Source: Aminithiophilus ramosus
GTDB taxonomy: Bacteria > Synergistota > Synergistia > Synergistales > Aminithiophilaceae
Length of the DNA stretch: 64,000 nt
Direction: 5' to 3'
NCBI RefSeq assembly: GCF_018069705.1
Contig: NZ_CP072943.1
Span: 2,171,453 to 2,235,452, forward strand
Shown: positions 1 to 8,304 of the stretch, piece after piece
Layout: the number at the start of each line of letters is the position of its first letter
Numbering within the stretch: position 1 is the stretch's first letter
The notes under the pieces: model-generated
Told to the model about the DNA's origin: nothing
Database searches by the model: none
Seen by the model: the letters and a program-made list of their open reading frames with translations, nothing else
Position numbers and translations under genes: made by a program

Positions 1-569
1 GTCGTCCGTTCCATGGCCTCTCCCCGGGAATGGACGGGGACGCCTTCGAGGAGCTTCAGCGTCGCCGGAGCGGGAACGGGCAGCTCGCCATGGGCGCAAC
101 GGACCGTCCCGCCGCCGACGTTGACCGACGAGGCGACGATCGCGTCGGGCGAGAGGGCCTCCATGAGGGTCAGGGCCCCGACGATGTCGACGAGGGCGTC
201 GACGGCCCCCACCTCGTGGAAGTGGATCGCTTCGGGACTCAGGCCGTGGACGGCCCCCTCGGCCTGGGCCAGCATCCGAAAGGCCCGGGCCGCCCTGTCG
301 GCGACGGCGGGACTCAGGTCGCTCCGCCCGATGATGTCGAGGACATCGGAGAGCCCCCGGTGGACATGGCCCTCGTCGGAGAGGACCTTGACGTCGACGC
401 CGGAAAGGCCCGACCGGAGGCCCCTCTCGGCGGTGACGCGCCACCCGTCGAGAGCCAGTCCCGCCAGGCGGGAGCCCGGATCGGTCTCGTCGAGAAGATC
501 GAGGAGAAGGCCGAGCATCATGTCGCCGCTGATTCCGGCAAAACAGTTGAGGTAGAGAGTGCGTTTCAT
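1..569 (-). CDS. larC: Nickel-pincer cofactor biosynthesis protein LarC, N-terminal part (runs off the window)
   Basis: Reading down from ATG at 569 gives 189 codons before the window edge, beginning MKRTLYLNCFAGISGDMMLG, the typical LarC (DUF111) start with its Gly-Asp metal-handling segment. A histidine-rich stretch (EAIHFHEVGAVDALVDI) follows near residue 110 and GGGTVRCAHGELPVPAPAT near residue 155; both are family hallmarks. LarC is the CTP-dependent nickel insertase that completes the pyridinium nickel-pincer cofactor of lactate racemase and related enzymes. The ATG overlaps the larB stop as ATGA, so the two are translationally coupled. The C-terminal half lies outside, so an intact reading frame cannot be confirmed. 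Confidence 0.9.
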   Translation of the reverse strand, partial: MKRTLYLNCFAGISGDMMLGLLLDLLDETDPGSRLAGLALDGWRVTAERGLRSGLSGVDVKVLSDEGHVHRGLSDVLDIIGRSDLSPAVADRAARAFRMLAQAEGAVHGLSPEAIHFHEVGAVDALVDIVGALTLMEALSPDAIVASSVNVGGGTVRCAHGELPVPAPATLKLLEGVPVHSRGEAMERT

Positions 570-1342
570 CGGTTGCCTCCTTCGCGCCGCCGGTCTGTGG
601 GACCGGCCATGAGAGCCGCCCCGTAGCCGCCTCCGACGCCGTTGTCGATGTTGACGACAGTGACGCCCAGGGCACAGGCGTTGAGCATGGTCAGAAGAGG
701 AGCCAGTCCCCCGAAGGCCGCCCCGTAGCCCACGCTGGTGGGAACGGCCACGACGGGAACGGAGACGAGACCGGCGACGACGCCGGGAAGGGCTCCGTCC
801 ATTCCCGCCACGGCGACGATGGCCCCGGCGGCCTGAAGGGACCCGAAATGGGCCAGGAGGCGGTGAAGGCCGGCGACGCCCACGTCGAAGAGGCGCTCGA
901 CGGCGCATCCCATCGTCTCGGCCGTCACGGCCGCCTCTTCGGCGACGGGGACGTCGCTGCTGCCTCCTGTGACGACGAGGACCCGCCCCCGATGGGGCCT
1001 GTCGCGCCGCGGCCAGTGACGGCCCATCCGCGCCGACGGGAGATACTCCAGTTCGGGCAGGACGGGAAGGAGCAGACGATGCTGTTCCTCGGTCATGCGG
1101 GAGAAAAGGGCCGGACCGGAGCCTCCGGCCAGGGCCGAGGCGATGCGGAGGAGTTGGTCCGACGACTTGCCGGGGCAGTAGACGATCTCCGAAAAGCCGT
1201 TGCGCAGGGCCCTGTGGGTGTCGAGCTTCACCTCGCCCAGATCGCGGAAGGGCAGCTCCCGTAGGGAGTCGGTGAAGGCCTCGACGGTGATCTCGCCCCG
1301 CTTCAGTCTGTCGGCCAGGAGGTGCAGCTCGCGTTCGTCCAT
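566..1342 (-). CDS. larB: LarB, pyridinium-3,5-biscarboxylate mononucleotide synthase
   Basis: The 258-residue product matches LarB, the AIR-carboxylase (PurE-like) enzyme that carboxylates nicotinic acid adenine dinucleotide in the first step of nickel-pincer cofactor synthesis. The N-terminal helical region (MDERELHLLADRLKRGEI) precedes a PurE-like core with VLVVTGGSSDVPVAEEA near residue 120, AGMDGALPGVVAGL and VPTSVGYGAAFGGLAPLL. The start at 1342 is chosen because the family homology begins there; the frame stays open further upstream only by chance. It heads a short larBC unit with its own promoter-like sequence at 1422-1449. No LarE or lactate-racemase-like gene is visible here. Confidence 0.93.
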   Translation of the reverse strand: MDERELHLLADRLKRGEITVEAFTDSLRELPFRDLGEVKLDTHRALRNGFSEIVYCPGKSSDQLLRIASALAGGSGPALFSRMTEEQHRLLLPVLPELEYLPSARMGRHWPRRDRPHRGRVLVVTGGSSDVPVAEEAAVTAETMGCAVERLFDVGVAGLHRLLAHFGSLQAAGAIVAVAGMDGALPGVVAGLVSVPVVAVPTSVGYGAAFGGLAPLLTMLNACALGVTVVNIDNGVGGGYGAALMAGPTDRRREGGNR

Positions 1343-1407
1343 CGTCCGTGCCACTCCCTTCCGAAGAGGTTCCCTCTCGACGGGAGGGAAAGTCCTCCGA
1401 ATCCTCA

Positions 1408-1449
1408 TGAGAATCGCTATCATCGTACAGGATGGACGGGACGAATCAA
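1408..1449 (-). promoter_or_regulatory. Predicted larBC promoter with a Fur/Nur-like box
   Basis: On the minus strand TTGATT (1444-1449) and TACGAT (1422-1427) are separated by 16 bases and point at larB. Just downstream, TGATAGCGATTCTCA (1408-1422) matches the Fur-family 7-1-7 consensus TGATAAT-N-ATTATCA at 11 of 14 informative positions and would cover the transcription start. A nickel- or iron-responsive Fur-family repressor is plausible for a nickel-cofactor gene pair. The -35 overlaps the 3' end of the preceding gene. Sequence-only inference. Confidence 0.4.
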
Positions 1450-3221
1450 GAGTCTCCCTCTTTTTTAATGGCCGCCAGGGTGCGGAGGACTCGGGCGTTG
1501 GCGGCCACGTCGTGAACGCGGAGGATGTCGACGCCCTTCTCGGCGCAGAGGGCCGTGACGGCCAGGGTCTCCTCCAGCCTCCCCTCGGGCCCTCCGTCGC
1601 CGACGAGGGCCTTCCGGGAATGGCCGATGAGGAGGGGGAACCCCCAGCTGCGGAGTTCGTCGATCCTCCCCAGCAGGGCACGACTCTGAGAGCGCCTCTT
1701 GCCGAAGCCGATGCCGGGATCGATGAGGATCCGGTCCCGGGCGATTCCGGCGTCGAGGGCCCTCCCGACGCGCTCTGCCAGGAAGGCGGCGACGAAAGGG
1801 AGGGGGTCGCTCTCCCCCTCGGGAATGGCCCTTCCCCTGCCGTGCATGAGGACGACGGGCACGCCCGCCTCGGCGACGACGGCGGCCATGTCGGGATCGT
1901 CGAGAGCCGTCACGTCGTTGACGAGGTCCGCTCCATCGGCCAGGGCCCGGGCGGCGACGCGGGATCGGGCCGTGTCGACGGAGAGGATCGTCCCGGGCAG
2001 GGCCGACCGGAGGGCCCTGACGACAGGGAGAAGACGGCTCATCTCCTCCTCTTCGTCGACAAGGGGCGCCCCGGGCCGCGTCGACTGGCCGCCGATATCA
2101 ATCATGTCGGCTCCCTGGGCCACCATCGCTCTGGCCCGATCCAGGGCCTCGTCGACAGTCCCGACGCGACTGGCCTCATGAAAGGAGTCGGCCGTGACGT
2201 TGACGATGGCCATGAGAAGGGTCCTCCGGCCGAGGGGAAGCTCGCCGTGAGGGAAGGAAAGGGTCCTTTCCCCTCGCGGAAGGGGACAAAAGGAGCGGAA
2301 GACCTTCGGGGGAGGGGACTCGCGACGGGCCGTCGCCGTGCCCTTCGAGGTCCATCGGGCCAGGAGCTGGGCCTCGTTCCAGGGCCCCTCGGCGAGAAGG
2401 GCGAAGAGGGCTCCCGCGACGAGATCGGCCGTCGCCCCCGGGTTGAGGCGGTTGCCGAAGGCGCGCAACTCGCCGTCGAAACGGGCCAGGGCGTCGGGAT
2501 CGGGGGCACGACGGCATCGGTCGAGGAGTCGGGCGGCCCGACGGGAGACGTCGCGGGCCCTTTCGATCCCCTCCTTCCGGGCGATGAGGCTGTCGGGAAT
2601 CAGGGCCAGGGTGGAGAGGAAGACCTCGACGATGGCCTGAGAGAGCGTCGAGCCCCCTTCGAGGGCGGCCCTGAGTCCGGGCAGGACGATATCGAAGGTG
2701 GCCGAGAAGTCCGTCGCGTACTCCCGGGCGACGGCGTCGCGGTCGGCGGCCTCTTTCATGGCCTCGATCAGGGAGGTCGGCGCCTTTTCCGCCACGTCGT
2801 CCTTCTCCGACCGCCCCAGTCCTCCCGGCGAGGCCAGGCGGATGGCCTCGTAGACGAGACGGCTGTCCTCGCCGTCGAGAGAGGCCAGGACGAGGCCCGT
2901 CTCCTCTCTCAGGCTGCCTCGGGGACCTTTCGTGGCCGCCAGGGCGAGGGGAGCCAGGAGGAGAAGCATGCCCAGGTTGGTGTTGGTCGCCACCGTCGCC
3001 CTCCGGGCCCTGACGGCTCGGTGGACCATGGGACCGACGCGCCACGTCCTGAGCCCCCTCAGGGCCTCGGCGGCGACGGCGGCGCTCGAGAGGAAGTCGG
3101 GAAGGGTCGCGTCGACGAAGTCGAACCTCCGGTTCACGTTGCCCGGCTTGGGGGCGCAGGCCTCCCAGAGAGAGGCCAGCTCGACCCAGCGCGTCACCTC
3201 GGCGCGGCTCCGCCCCTTCAA
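1446..3221 (-). CDS. Fusion of CitG-like (triphosphoribosyl-dephospho-CoA synthase family) and dihydropteroate synthase domains
   Basis: One 591-residue frame holds two domains. Residues about 1-290 resemble the CitG/MdcB superfamily form that accompanies H4MPT genes in methylotrophs, with CAPKPGNVNRRFDF near residue 20 and TNTNLGMLLLLAP. Residues about 325-591 are a standard dihydropteroate synthase: VNVTADSFHEAS, DIGGQSTRPGA, VSDTARS-type SVDTARS, LVNDVTALDD, DPGIGFGK and IGHSRKALVG. TTG at 3221 is taken as start because it overlaps the upstream stop as TTGA and follows GGAGGAG. The DHPS domain could join the pterin pyrophosphate to p-aminobenzoate or to beta-RFAP; the CitG domain's role in H4MPT synthesis is not established. 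Last gene of the C1 run. Confidence 0.85.
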   Translation of the reverse strand: MKGRSRAEVTRWVELASLWEACAPKPGNVNRRFDFVDATLPDFLSSAAVAAEALRGLRTWRVGPMVHRAVRARRATVATNTNLGMLLLLAPLALAATKGPRGSLREETGLVLASLDGEDSRLVYEAIRLASPGGLGRSEKDDVAEKAPTSLIEAMKEAADRDAVAREYATDFSATFDIVLPGLRAALEGGSTLSQAIVEVFLSTLALIPDSLIARKEGIERARDVSRRAARLLDRCRRAPDPDALARFDGELRAFGNRLNPGATADLVAGALFALLAEGPWNEAQLLARWTSKGTATARRESPPPKVFRSFCPLPRGERTLSFPHGELPLGRRTLLMAIVNVTADSFHEASRVGTVDEALDRARAMVAQGADMIDIGGQSTRPGAPLVDEEEEMSRLLPVVRALRSALPGTILSVDTARSRVAARALADGADLVNDVTALDDPDMAAVVAEAGVPVVLMHGRGRAIPEGESDPLPFVAAFLAERVGRALDAGIARDRILIDPGIGFGKRRSQSRALLGRIDELRSWGFPLLIGHSRKALVGDGGPEGRLEETLAVTALCAEKGVDILRVHDVAANARVLRTLAAIKKEGDS

Positions 3222-4126
3222 GGTCGGCTCCTCCACCGGGCCAGGGCCCGTTCGACGACGATGTCGGCCACATCGACGCCCGTGGCCGCCTCGAGCCCCT
3301 TCCAGCCCGGGATGCCGTTGACCTCGACGACGTAGAGAACCCCGTCGTCTCCCCGGAGAAGATCCACCCCGGCGTAGAAGGCCCCGACGGCCCGGGCGGC
3401 GGCGACGGCCAGATCCTTCATGGCCCCGTCGGGAGAGAAGGCCTCGCCTCGGGCGCCCTGGGCGATGTTGCTTTTCCACTGGCTGCCGCGACGGATCATC
3501 GACGCCGGGACCTCGTCGTCGACGACGAAGAGGCGGTAATCGTCGTTGCCGTGGGGAATGAATTTCTGGACGTAGTGGACGTAGCGCCCCAGGTCGAAGG
3601 CCCTGAAGACCCTCCAGGCGCTCTCCTGATCGCTGAGACGGACGATGCCCCGTCCCTCCGACCCGAAGAGGGGCTTGACGACGACGTCTCCACCCAGCTC
3701 GGCGAAGGCCTCCATGGCCTCCTCGGTCCTTTCGGTGACGCGCGTCGCGATGGCCGGCAGTCCGGCCTCCTCGAAAAGGAGGGAGGCCAGGAACTTGTCG
3801 ACGGAGCGCTCCAGGGCATCGGCGCCGTTGAGGACGCACCGTCCCCGCCGCTCCAGCAGATGGAGGATGTCGAGGCGGAAGACGACCTGCTCCAGAGACC
3901 CCGAGGGGAGGGCCCGCACGAAGAGGAGGTCCTCGTCGGCGAGGGACTGGCCCAGCGAGGCCGCAGAAGCGGGAAAGCCCCCTCCCTTTCCGGAGAGCAC
4001 CGCTCCCGTCATGCGCGTCGCCGGCAGGCGACGGACGACCGCTCCCCGGCGGAGGAGGGCCGCCTCGAGGCGCCCGGCGTGCCACCCCTCGGGGTTGCCG
4101 ACGATGGCCGCCCTCAGCCGAGCCAT
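3218..4126 (-). CDS. RimK-type ATP-grasp ligase, H4MPT-associated
   Basis: This 302-residue protein has the RimK/MptN-type ATP-grasp layout: an N-terminal Rossmann-like domain, nucleotide-binding loop DVVVKPLFGSEGRGIVRL (about 147-164), KFIPHGNDDYRLFVV around 190 and a Mg-binding VVEVNGIPGWKGLE near 266. In archaea MptN adds glutamate to H4MPT, and related ligases sit in methylotroph H4MPT clusters. The substrate here is inferred from context. ATG at 4126 lies 13 bases inside the mch 3' end, and the gene's stop overlaps the start of the CitG-DHPS fusion, so it is embedded in the operon. Confidence 0.85.
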   Translation of the reverse strand: MARLRAAIVGNPEGWHAGRLEAALLRRGAVVRRLPATRMTGAVLSGKGGGFPASAASLGQSLADEDLLFVRALPSGSLEQVVFRLDILHLLERRGRCVLNGADALERSVDKFLASLLFEEAGLPAIATRVTERTEEAMEAFAELGGDVVVKPLFGSEGRGIVRLSDQESAWRVFRAFDLGRYVHYVQKFIPHGNDDYRLFVVDDEVPASMIRRGSQWKSNIAQGARGEAFSPDGAMKDLAVAAARAVGAFYAGVDLLRGDDGVLYVVEVNGIPGWKGLEAATGVDVADIVVERALARWRSRP

Positions 4127-5073
4127 GACCGGGCCAGCAGATCGTCCCGGCGCCGTCCGGCATGGAAGGTCCGCCCCGTGGCGACGCTGTTGACGAAGAC
4201 TTCGGCGGGGCTGAAGAGGGCGGGATCGATCTTGTAGAAATCGCCGCCGCCGGCCTGGAAGATCTCCAGGAAGGGGCGGCCGTAGTCGCCCGACGAGGCC
4301 GAGACGAGGCGATCGAAGAGGGACGCAAGGAGGGCGTCGTCGCCGCCGAAGGCGTACCAGGCCGTTCCGCCGTAGAGGACGGCGTCGTTCGTCCGCCCCA
4401 TGGCCGTCAGGTCGTCGGCGGCGACGGGAGGGAGGGGACAGCGCCCCCAGGCCGAGAGAAGGCCCCCGACGGGAAGCCCCTCTTCGATCATCTTGTGAAT
4501 CCCCGTCTCGACGATGCGGGCGGCGATCTGGACGGAGCCGACGAGACTGGCCGTGGGCGCCGCGAGGAGGAAGAGCTCCTCGGGCACGACGGAACAGCGC
4601 TCGGCCACGGCGAGGGCCAGCTCGTCGCCCGGCTTTTTCCTCGTTTCCAGGGCCAGGACGGCTCGAGACGAGCGCTCCCGAAGATTCAGACGGTCGAGAA
4701 GGGCCTCGGAGGAACCGAGCATGCGGGCCGGCCCCGAGCCCAGGGCCCTGCGGCTTTTTCCCTCGGAGGCGTATTTCACCTCCCACCCGGCGTACTGGCA
4801 GCCCATGCAGCTCTTCAGGGGCGAGGAAAGGGTCAGGGAGAGGGCGGGCCAGGGGCTCCCCTGAAGATCGAATTCGGAAAAAGCCAGATCCCCCTCGCCG
4901 CCCAGGCAGGCCAGGGCGTAAAGACGGCCGGCCTCGAAGGAGCCGGAAACCTCGATCCCACAGTCGATCCAGGTCGTCCCGCACTCCAGGCGATGGACGC
5001 CGAGGCCGAGGCGCTCGGCGTCGGCGATCATCGTCTCGACGACGGTGGCGCTTCCCTCATTGAGGCTGTTCAT
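4114..5073 (-). CDS. mch: Methenyl-H4MPT cyclohydrolase
   Basis: The 319-residue product is full length for Mch, which interconverts 5,10-methenyl-H4MPT and N5-formyl-H4MPT in the cytoplasm. It begins MNSLNEGSATVVETMI and shows the family landmarks GVHRLECGTTWIDCGIEVSG, SSPLKSCMGCQYAGWEV near residue 90, SVQIAARIVETGIHKM near 178 and MGRTNDAVLYGGTAWY near 225. It stands between mtdB and ftr in the pathway. ATG at 5073 overlaps the fwdC 3' end by 17 bases and its own 3' end overlaps the ATP-grasp gene by 13. Confidence 0.95.
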   Translation of the reverse strand: MNSLNEGSATVVETMIADAERLGLGVHRLECGTTWIDCGIEVSGSFEAGRLYALACLGGEGDLAFSEFDLQGSPWPALSLTLSSPLKSCMGCQYAGWEVKYASEGKSRRALGSGPARMLGSSEALLDRLNLRERSSRAVLALETRKKPGDELALAVAERCSVVPEELFLLAAPTASLVGSVQIAARIVETGIHKMIEEGLPVGGLLSAWGRCPLPPVAADDLTAMGRTNDAVLYGGTAWYAFGGDDALLASLFDRLVSASSGDYGRPFLEIFQAGGGDFYKIDPALFSPAEVFVNSVATGRTFHAGRRRDDLLARSWLG

Positions 5074-5878
5074 GGATGAGAAGTTCCCCCTTTCCCAGAC
5101 GGGTCACGTCACCCGTCCAGCGACGGTACATACCGGTGCGGTGGGCCTCCGTCACGGGAAATCCCCTTTCGGCCAGAAAACGCAGCAGGGGAAGGAGGAA
5201 GAGAGGACGGTAGAGGGCCCCTCGTCGATAGGTGGGCAGGACGTCGCCCTCCATGCCTCCCAGGGCGACGACGGTCCCCCTCTTCGATCCCGCTCCGGCC
5301 CTGATCCCGAGCCTTCCGAAGACGACGACGGTGCCGGCCAGGGCCTCCAGGGCCGTGAAATCGCCCGTTCCGCCGCCGACGGCGACGAGACCCCGCCTCA
5401 TCCTCTCTCCCGTGCGGAGAGAGGCATCGCCGCGGAGGAGGACGACGCCTCCCGTCATCCCCCTCCCCTCTCCGGGGTAGGCGCCGGCCAGATGGGGGCC
5501 GGCCGATCCGCCGATTTCGAGCGTCCCTCCCGACATCATGGCCCCCGCCCAGGCGTCGACGTCGCCCTCGACGCGGATCGTCCCTCCCGACAGGGCCGAT
5601 CCGAGGTGCATGCCGCCATCGCCCCTGACGACGAGAAGGCCCTCCTTCATTCCCCTACCTATCTTCTTCACCCTGGAAAAATCGCCGTCGAGGATGAGGG
5701 CCTCGCCCCCCTCTTCCACGTCTATTTCGAAAAGCTCGCCCAGAGGCAGACTCCTTCGTCCCCAGGCGACGGGGAACCGCATCGCCGAGGCCCTGTCGAC
5801 GCCGCGGAAACGCTCCGGGACGAGAATCTCGGCCTCGACGGGAAGATCGAGGGGACGTCGCGGACGGAGGAGGGTCAT
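5057..5878 (-). CDS. fwdC: Formylmethanofuran dehydrogenase subunit C
   Basis: The 273-residue protein carries the GXGXG beta-helix fold shared by FwdC/FhcC and the glutamate synthase C-terminal domain: repeats such as GGTIRVEGDVDAWAGAMMSGG, GEGRGMTGGVVLLRGD and LAGTVVVFGRLG are visible from about residue 100 to 200. In the Fwd complex this subunit scaffolds FwdA and FwdB and may bind the methanofuran glutamate tail. Translation starts at ATG 5878, overlapping the ftr stop as ATGA. Gene order ftr-fwdC-mch keeps formyl transfer and formyl-MFR handling together. Confidence 0.93.
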   Translation of the reverse strand: MTLLRPRRPLDLPVEAEILVPERFRGVDRASAMRFPVAWGRRSLPLGELFEIDVEEGGEALILDGDFSRVKKIGRGMKEGLLVVRGDGGMHLGSALSGGTIRVEGDVDAWAGAMMSGGTLEIGGSAGPHLAGAYPGEGRGMTGGVVLLRGDASLRTGERMRRGLVAVGGGTGDFTALEALAGTVVVFGRLGIRAGAGSKRGTVVALGGMEGDVLPTYRRGALYRPLFLLPLLRFLAERGFPVTEAHRTGMYRRWTGDVTRLGKGELLIHEQPQ

Positions 5879-6783
5879 GAGAGGTCACCGACCTTTCCCG
5901 AAAGGATCTCCTGAAGATGAAAGTGGAAGGGGCCGAGACCGCCGCCGTAGTTCCCGGCCGACAGGGCGACGACGCCGGGCAGGGCCGCCGCCTCGAGCCC
6001 GACGGCCATGGCCTTCGCGACGGACCTTTCGTCGAGGCCGTCGATGACCAGCTCGTAGACGGCGTTCACCCCCTCGGGGAGGGAGGTCTCGACGAGCGAG
6101 ACCAGGCCGGGACAGTAGGGGCTGTTCGTCGAGGCCGAGAGAAATTTGTAGCGCGATCCCACCTTGCTCCCGCTGCGGACGATCCCTCCGGGGAAGGGAA
6201 GGATGGTCCCCTTCACCTTCCTCATGGCCTCGGCCGCCGCCTCGGCCGAGGCCAGCCCCGCCTCCAGGCTCGAGGCCAGGATGAGGAAGTTGCCGCCGCC
6301 GACGCCGCGCCTGATGGAGAAACGGTCCTCGACGAGGAATTCGCCGTCCATGACGGGAATACGCCAGAGGCGCCGGCCGCCGATGACCTTGCTCCCCTGG
6401 AAACCGTCGCCGAAGTAGCGGAGCTTGCCGCCCACGACAAGGCTCTCCTCCCCCTCGTCGAGGCCGTCGAAGCAGGCCGTCGTGGCGCAGGTCATGACGC
6501 CCTGGCCAACGCGCAGAAGAAGCTGCTTCTCCAGGTCCTTCCGCGACGAGGCGAAAAGGAGGACCGTCGCTCCCGGCCTTCCGTCGGGCGTCTTTTCCGG
6601 GGCAAGTTCCTCCTCGATGCCGGCCTCGCAGCCACAGCCGATGACGGAGAGGGCAAAGCCCGAGGCCGCCACGGCGGCGATCCGGGCCCACCGGGAGCTC
6701 TCCGCCGTGATCAGCAGGCGGGCTCCCCACATCTTGAAGGCCTCGGCATAGGTCCCTTCGATTTCAACGCCGCGAAAACGCAT
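5875..6783 (-). CDS. ftr: Formylmethanofuran:H4MPT formyltransferase
   Basis: The 302-residue product is the Ftr (FhcD) enzyme, which moves the formyl group between H4MPT and methanofuran. Diagnostic stretches include EIEGTYAEAFKMWGARLLIT at the N-terminus, SVIGCGCEAGIEEEL near residue 47, DGRPGATVLLFASS, VMTCATTACFDGL near 97, GGKLRYFGDGFQ and FLSASTNSPYCPGL near 218. Length agrees with archaeal and methylotroph homologues. ATG 6783 lies 20 bases inside the beta-RFAP synthase 3' end. In methylotrophs Ftr belongs to the Fhc complex; whether it is bound to Fwd here is unknown. Confidence 0.95.
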   Translation of the reverse strand: MRFRGVEIEGTYAEAFKMWGARLLITAESSRWARIAAVAASGFALSVIGCGCEAGIEEELAPEKTPDGRPGATVLLFASSRKDLEKQLLLRVGQGVMTCATTACFDGLDEGEESLVVGGKLRYFGDGFQGSKVIGGRRLWRIPVMDGEFLVEDRFSIRRGVGGGNFLILASSLEAGLASAEAAAEAMRKVKGTILPFPGGIVRSGSKVGSRYKFLSASTNSPYCPGLVSLVETSLPEGVNAVYELVIDGLDERSVAKAMAVGLEAAALPGVVALSAGNYGGGLGPFHFHLQEILSGKVGDLS

Positions 6784-7753
6784 CGCCTACCTCCTCTCGC
6801 AGCGGACAACGCACGACCCGGGCCCCCTCGTTCAGGGGAGAGGCCAGAATCAGCTCCGAGCCCTCCGCCTCGGGACGGCGAAGCAGGGCCTCGCCTGCCG
6901 CCTCGGCCTCGACGGGGTCGTCGAAGAAGCCGAAGACCGTCGGCCCCCAAGAGCTCTGGCCCACGCCGAGGGCTCCCTCTTCCGAAAGGGCCCGAAGGAG
7001 GGCCTCGGCGGTGGGCGAGGCATAGATCCCTCCCTGGACCGGGGCGAAGGAGCGTCCCACGAGGCGCTGAATCTCCGTCAGAGCGGCGCCGAAGGCCTTT
7101 CCGTCCCTTTTTTCCAGGGCCGGAAGGAGGGCCATGACGACGAGGCGACAGAGCTCTCCCGCCGAAGAGGGGTCGGGCGGCGGAAGCTGGGCCAGGGCCC
7201 GCTCTTCGGCGCGCCCCGAAAGGCCGGCCGCGCCGGGGACGAGGGCCAGGAGGAAACGCCACCGCTCGGGGAGAAAGCGTCTCACCAAAAGAGGCGGCGG
7301 CCCCGCCTCTCCCGGCAGGAGGCCTCCGTCGAGGATCAGGCCTCCTGCGGCGAAGGCTTCGACGCCCACGGCCGACCGTCTCCCCCGATCGAGACGGGAC
7401 GCGAGGAACCGGATATCCCCGTCGATTCCCGCCAGCTCGGCCAGGGCCGCCGCCGCGGCCAGGACGACCTGCGTCCCCGACCCGAGGCCCACATGGGCCC
7501 TGGGGACCCGAAGGAGACGGATTTCGACGGGAGGAAGATCGCCGAAAAGAAGCCGTCCGGCACTCTCGACCTTGGATCGGAAGACCTCAGGCCCCTCGTA
7601 GAGCCATCGTTCGCCGAAAGAGGCCTCGAGGACCGTCTCCGGCCTGTCGATGGCCACGCCCAGGCTGCCGAAACGGCGCCCCGTCCCTCCCTGCAGGTCG
7701 AGAAATCCCAGATGGAGCCGAGAACCGGTTCTGACGCAAAGCGTCACCGTCAT
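6764..7753 (-). CDS. Beta-ribofuranosylaminobenzene 5'-phosphate synthase
   Basis: A 329-residue GHMP-kinase-fold protein. The motif HVGLGSGTQ at residues 87-95 is the signature of beta-RFAP synthase, and RTGSRLHLGFLDLQGGTGRRFGS-like sequence opens the protein. The enzyme condenses p-hydroxy- or p-aminobenzoate with PRPP, the committed step that distinguishes methanopterin from folate. ATG at 7753 is chosen over the longer open frame because homology begins there, GAGGGATG-type spacing is acceptable, and it forms an ATGA overlap with the DUF447 stop. This gene is strong evidence that the cell makes its own H4MPT-type cofactor. Confidence 0.92.
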   Translation of the reverse strand: MTVTLCVRTGSRLHLGFLDLQGGTGRRFGSLGVAIDRPETVLEASFGERWLYEGPEVFRSKVESAGRLLFGDLPPVEIRLLRVPRAHVGLGSGTQVVLAAAAALAELAGIDGDIRFLASRLDRGRRSAVGVEAFAAGGLILDGGLLPGEAGPPPLLVRRFLPERWRFLLALVPGAAGLSGRAEERALAQLPPPDPSSAGELCRLVVMALLPALEKRDGKAFGAALTEIQRLVGRSFAPVQGGIYASPTAEALLRALSEEGALGVGQSSWGPTVFGFFDDPVEAEAAGEALLRRPEAEGSELILASPLNEGARVVRCPLREEVGDAFSRR

Positions 7754-8304
7754 CCCTCCTCGAAAAACCGTTCCAGCCGGGCCAGGGCCTCCCTCTCCCG
7801 CTCCCCTCCCGTTTTGGCCGTCATCAGCCGAGCCCTCTCCAGGAGAGGGAACCACACCGCACGGGTCAACCATTTCCGGCGCGTCGCCGCCACGGCAAGC
7901 TCGAGAAGGGCCGAGGCGCTCCGGTTGAAGCCGATAAAATCCCTCTCCCTTCCAACGCCGACGACGGCGCAGCGGAAACGGCCCCGTTCTCCCTCATCGG
8001 AGACTTCGACGATGCGGAGCTCCCGGTAGGAGCAGACGCCCTCGACGATGCCTCCGGGAACGAGAGAGGCGCGACGGTGAGGCCTGTCCCTTCTGGCTTC
8101 TTCGTCGAGGGCGCAGGCCACGAAAAGAGAGATGTCGTCGGTGACGTTGGCCAGGGCCCCCCGGCCCGCGACGAGATTGAAGAAGGTGCGACTGCTCCTG
8201 TAGGGAGCGATCTCCACGAAGGAGTCCCCCCAGAGGAGCCCCATGGGGGCGAAATGGACCAGGCCGTCGTCGTCGACGGTGGAGAGGATCACCTCGACGA
8301 TCAT
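7750..8304 (-). CDS. DUF447 family protein, H4MPT-associated
   Basis: The 184-residue product fits DUF447, a flavin-reductase-like split-barrel family found next to methanopterin genes in archaea and methylotrophs. It begins MIVEVILSTVDDDGLVHFAP and contains MGLLWGDSFVEIAPYRSSRTF near residue 22 and NRSASALLELAVAATRRKWL near residue 127, all typical. The reaction is unknown; mutants of such associated genes in methylotrophs affect H4MPT production, so a role in cofactor synthesis is the reasonable inference. Both ends overlap neighbours as ATGA. Confidence 0.82.
   Translation of the reverse strand: MIVEVILSTVDDDGLVHFAPMGLLWGDSFVEIAPYRSSRTFFNLVAGRGALANVTDDISLFVACALDEEARRDRPHRRASLVPGGIVEGVCSYRELRIVEVSDEGERGRFRCAVVGVGRERDFIGFNRSASALLELAVAATRRKWLTRAVWFPLLERARLMTAKTGGEREREALARLERFFEEG

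Noticed and set aside
1200-3335. Long plus-strand open frame antisense to the CitG-DHPS gene, and many others like it across the window
   Set aside because: GC-rich codon bias leaves antisense frames open; their products are low-complexity and lack motifs, while the minus-strand frames show clear family motifs.
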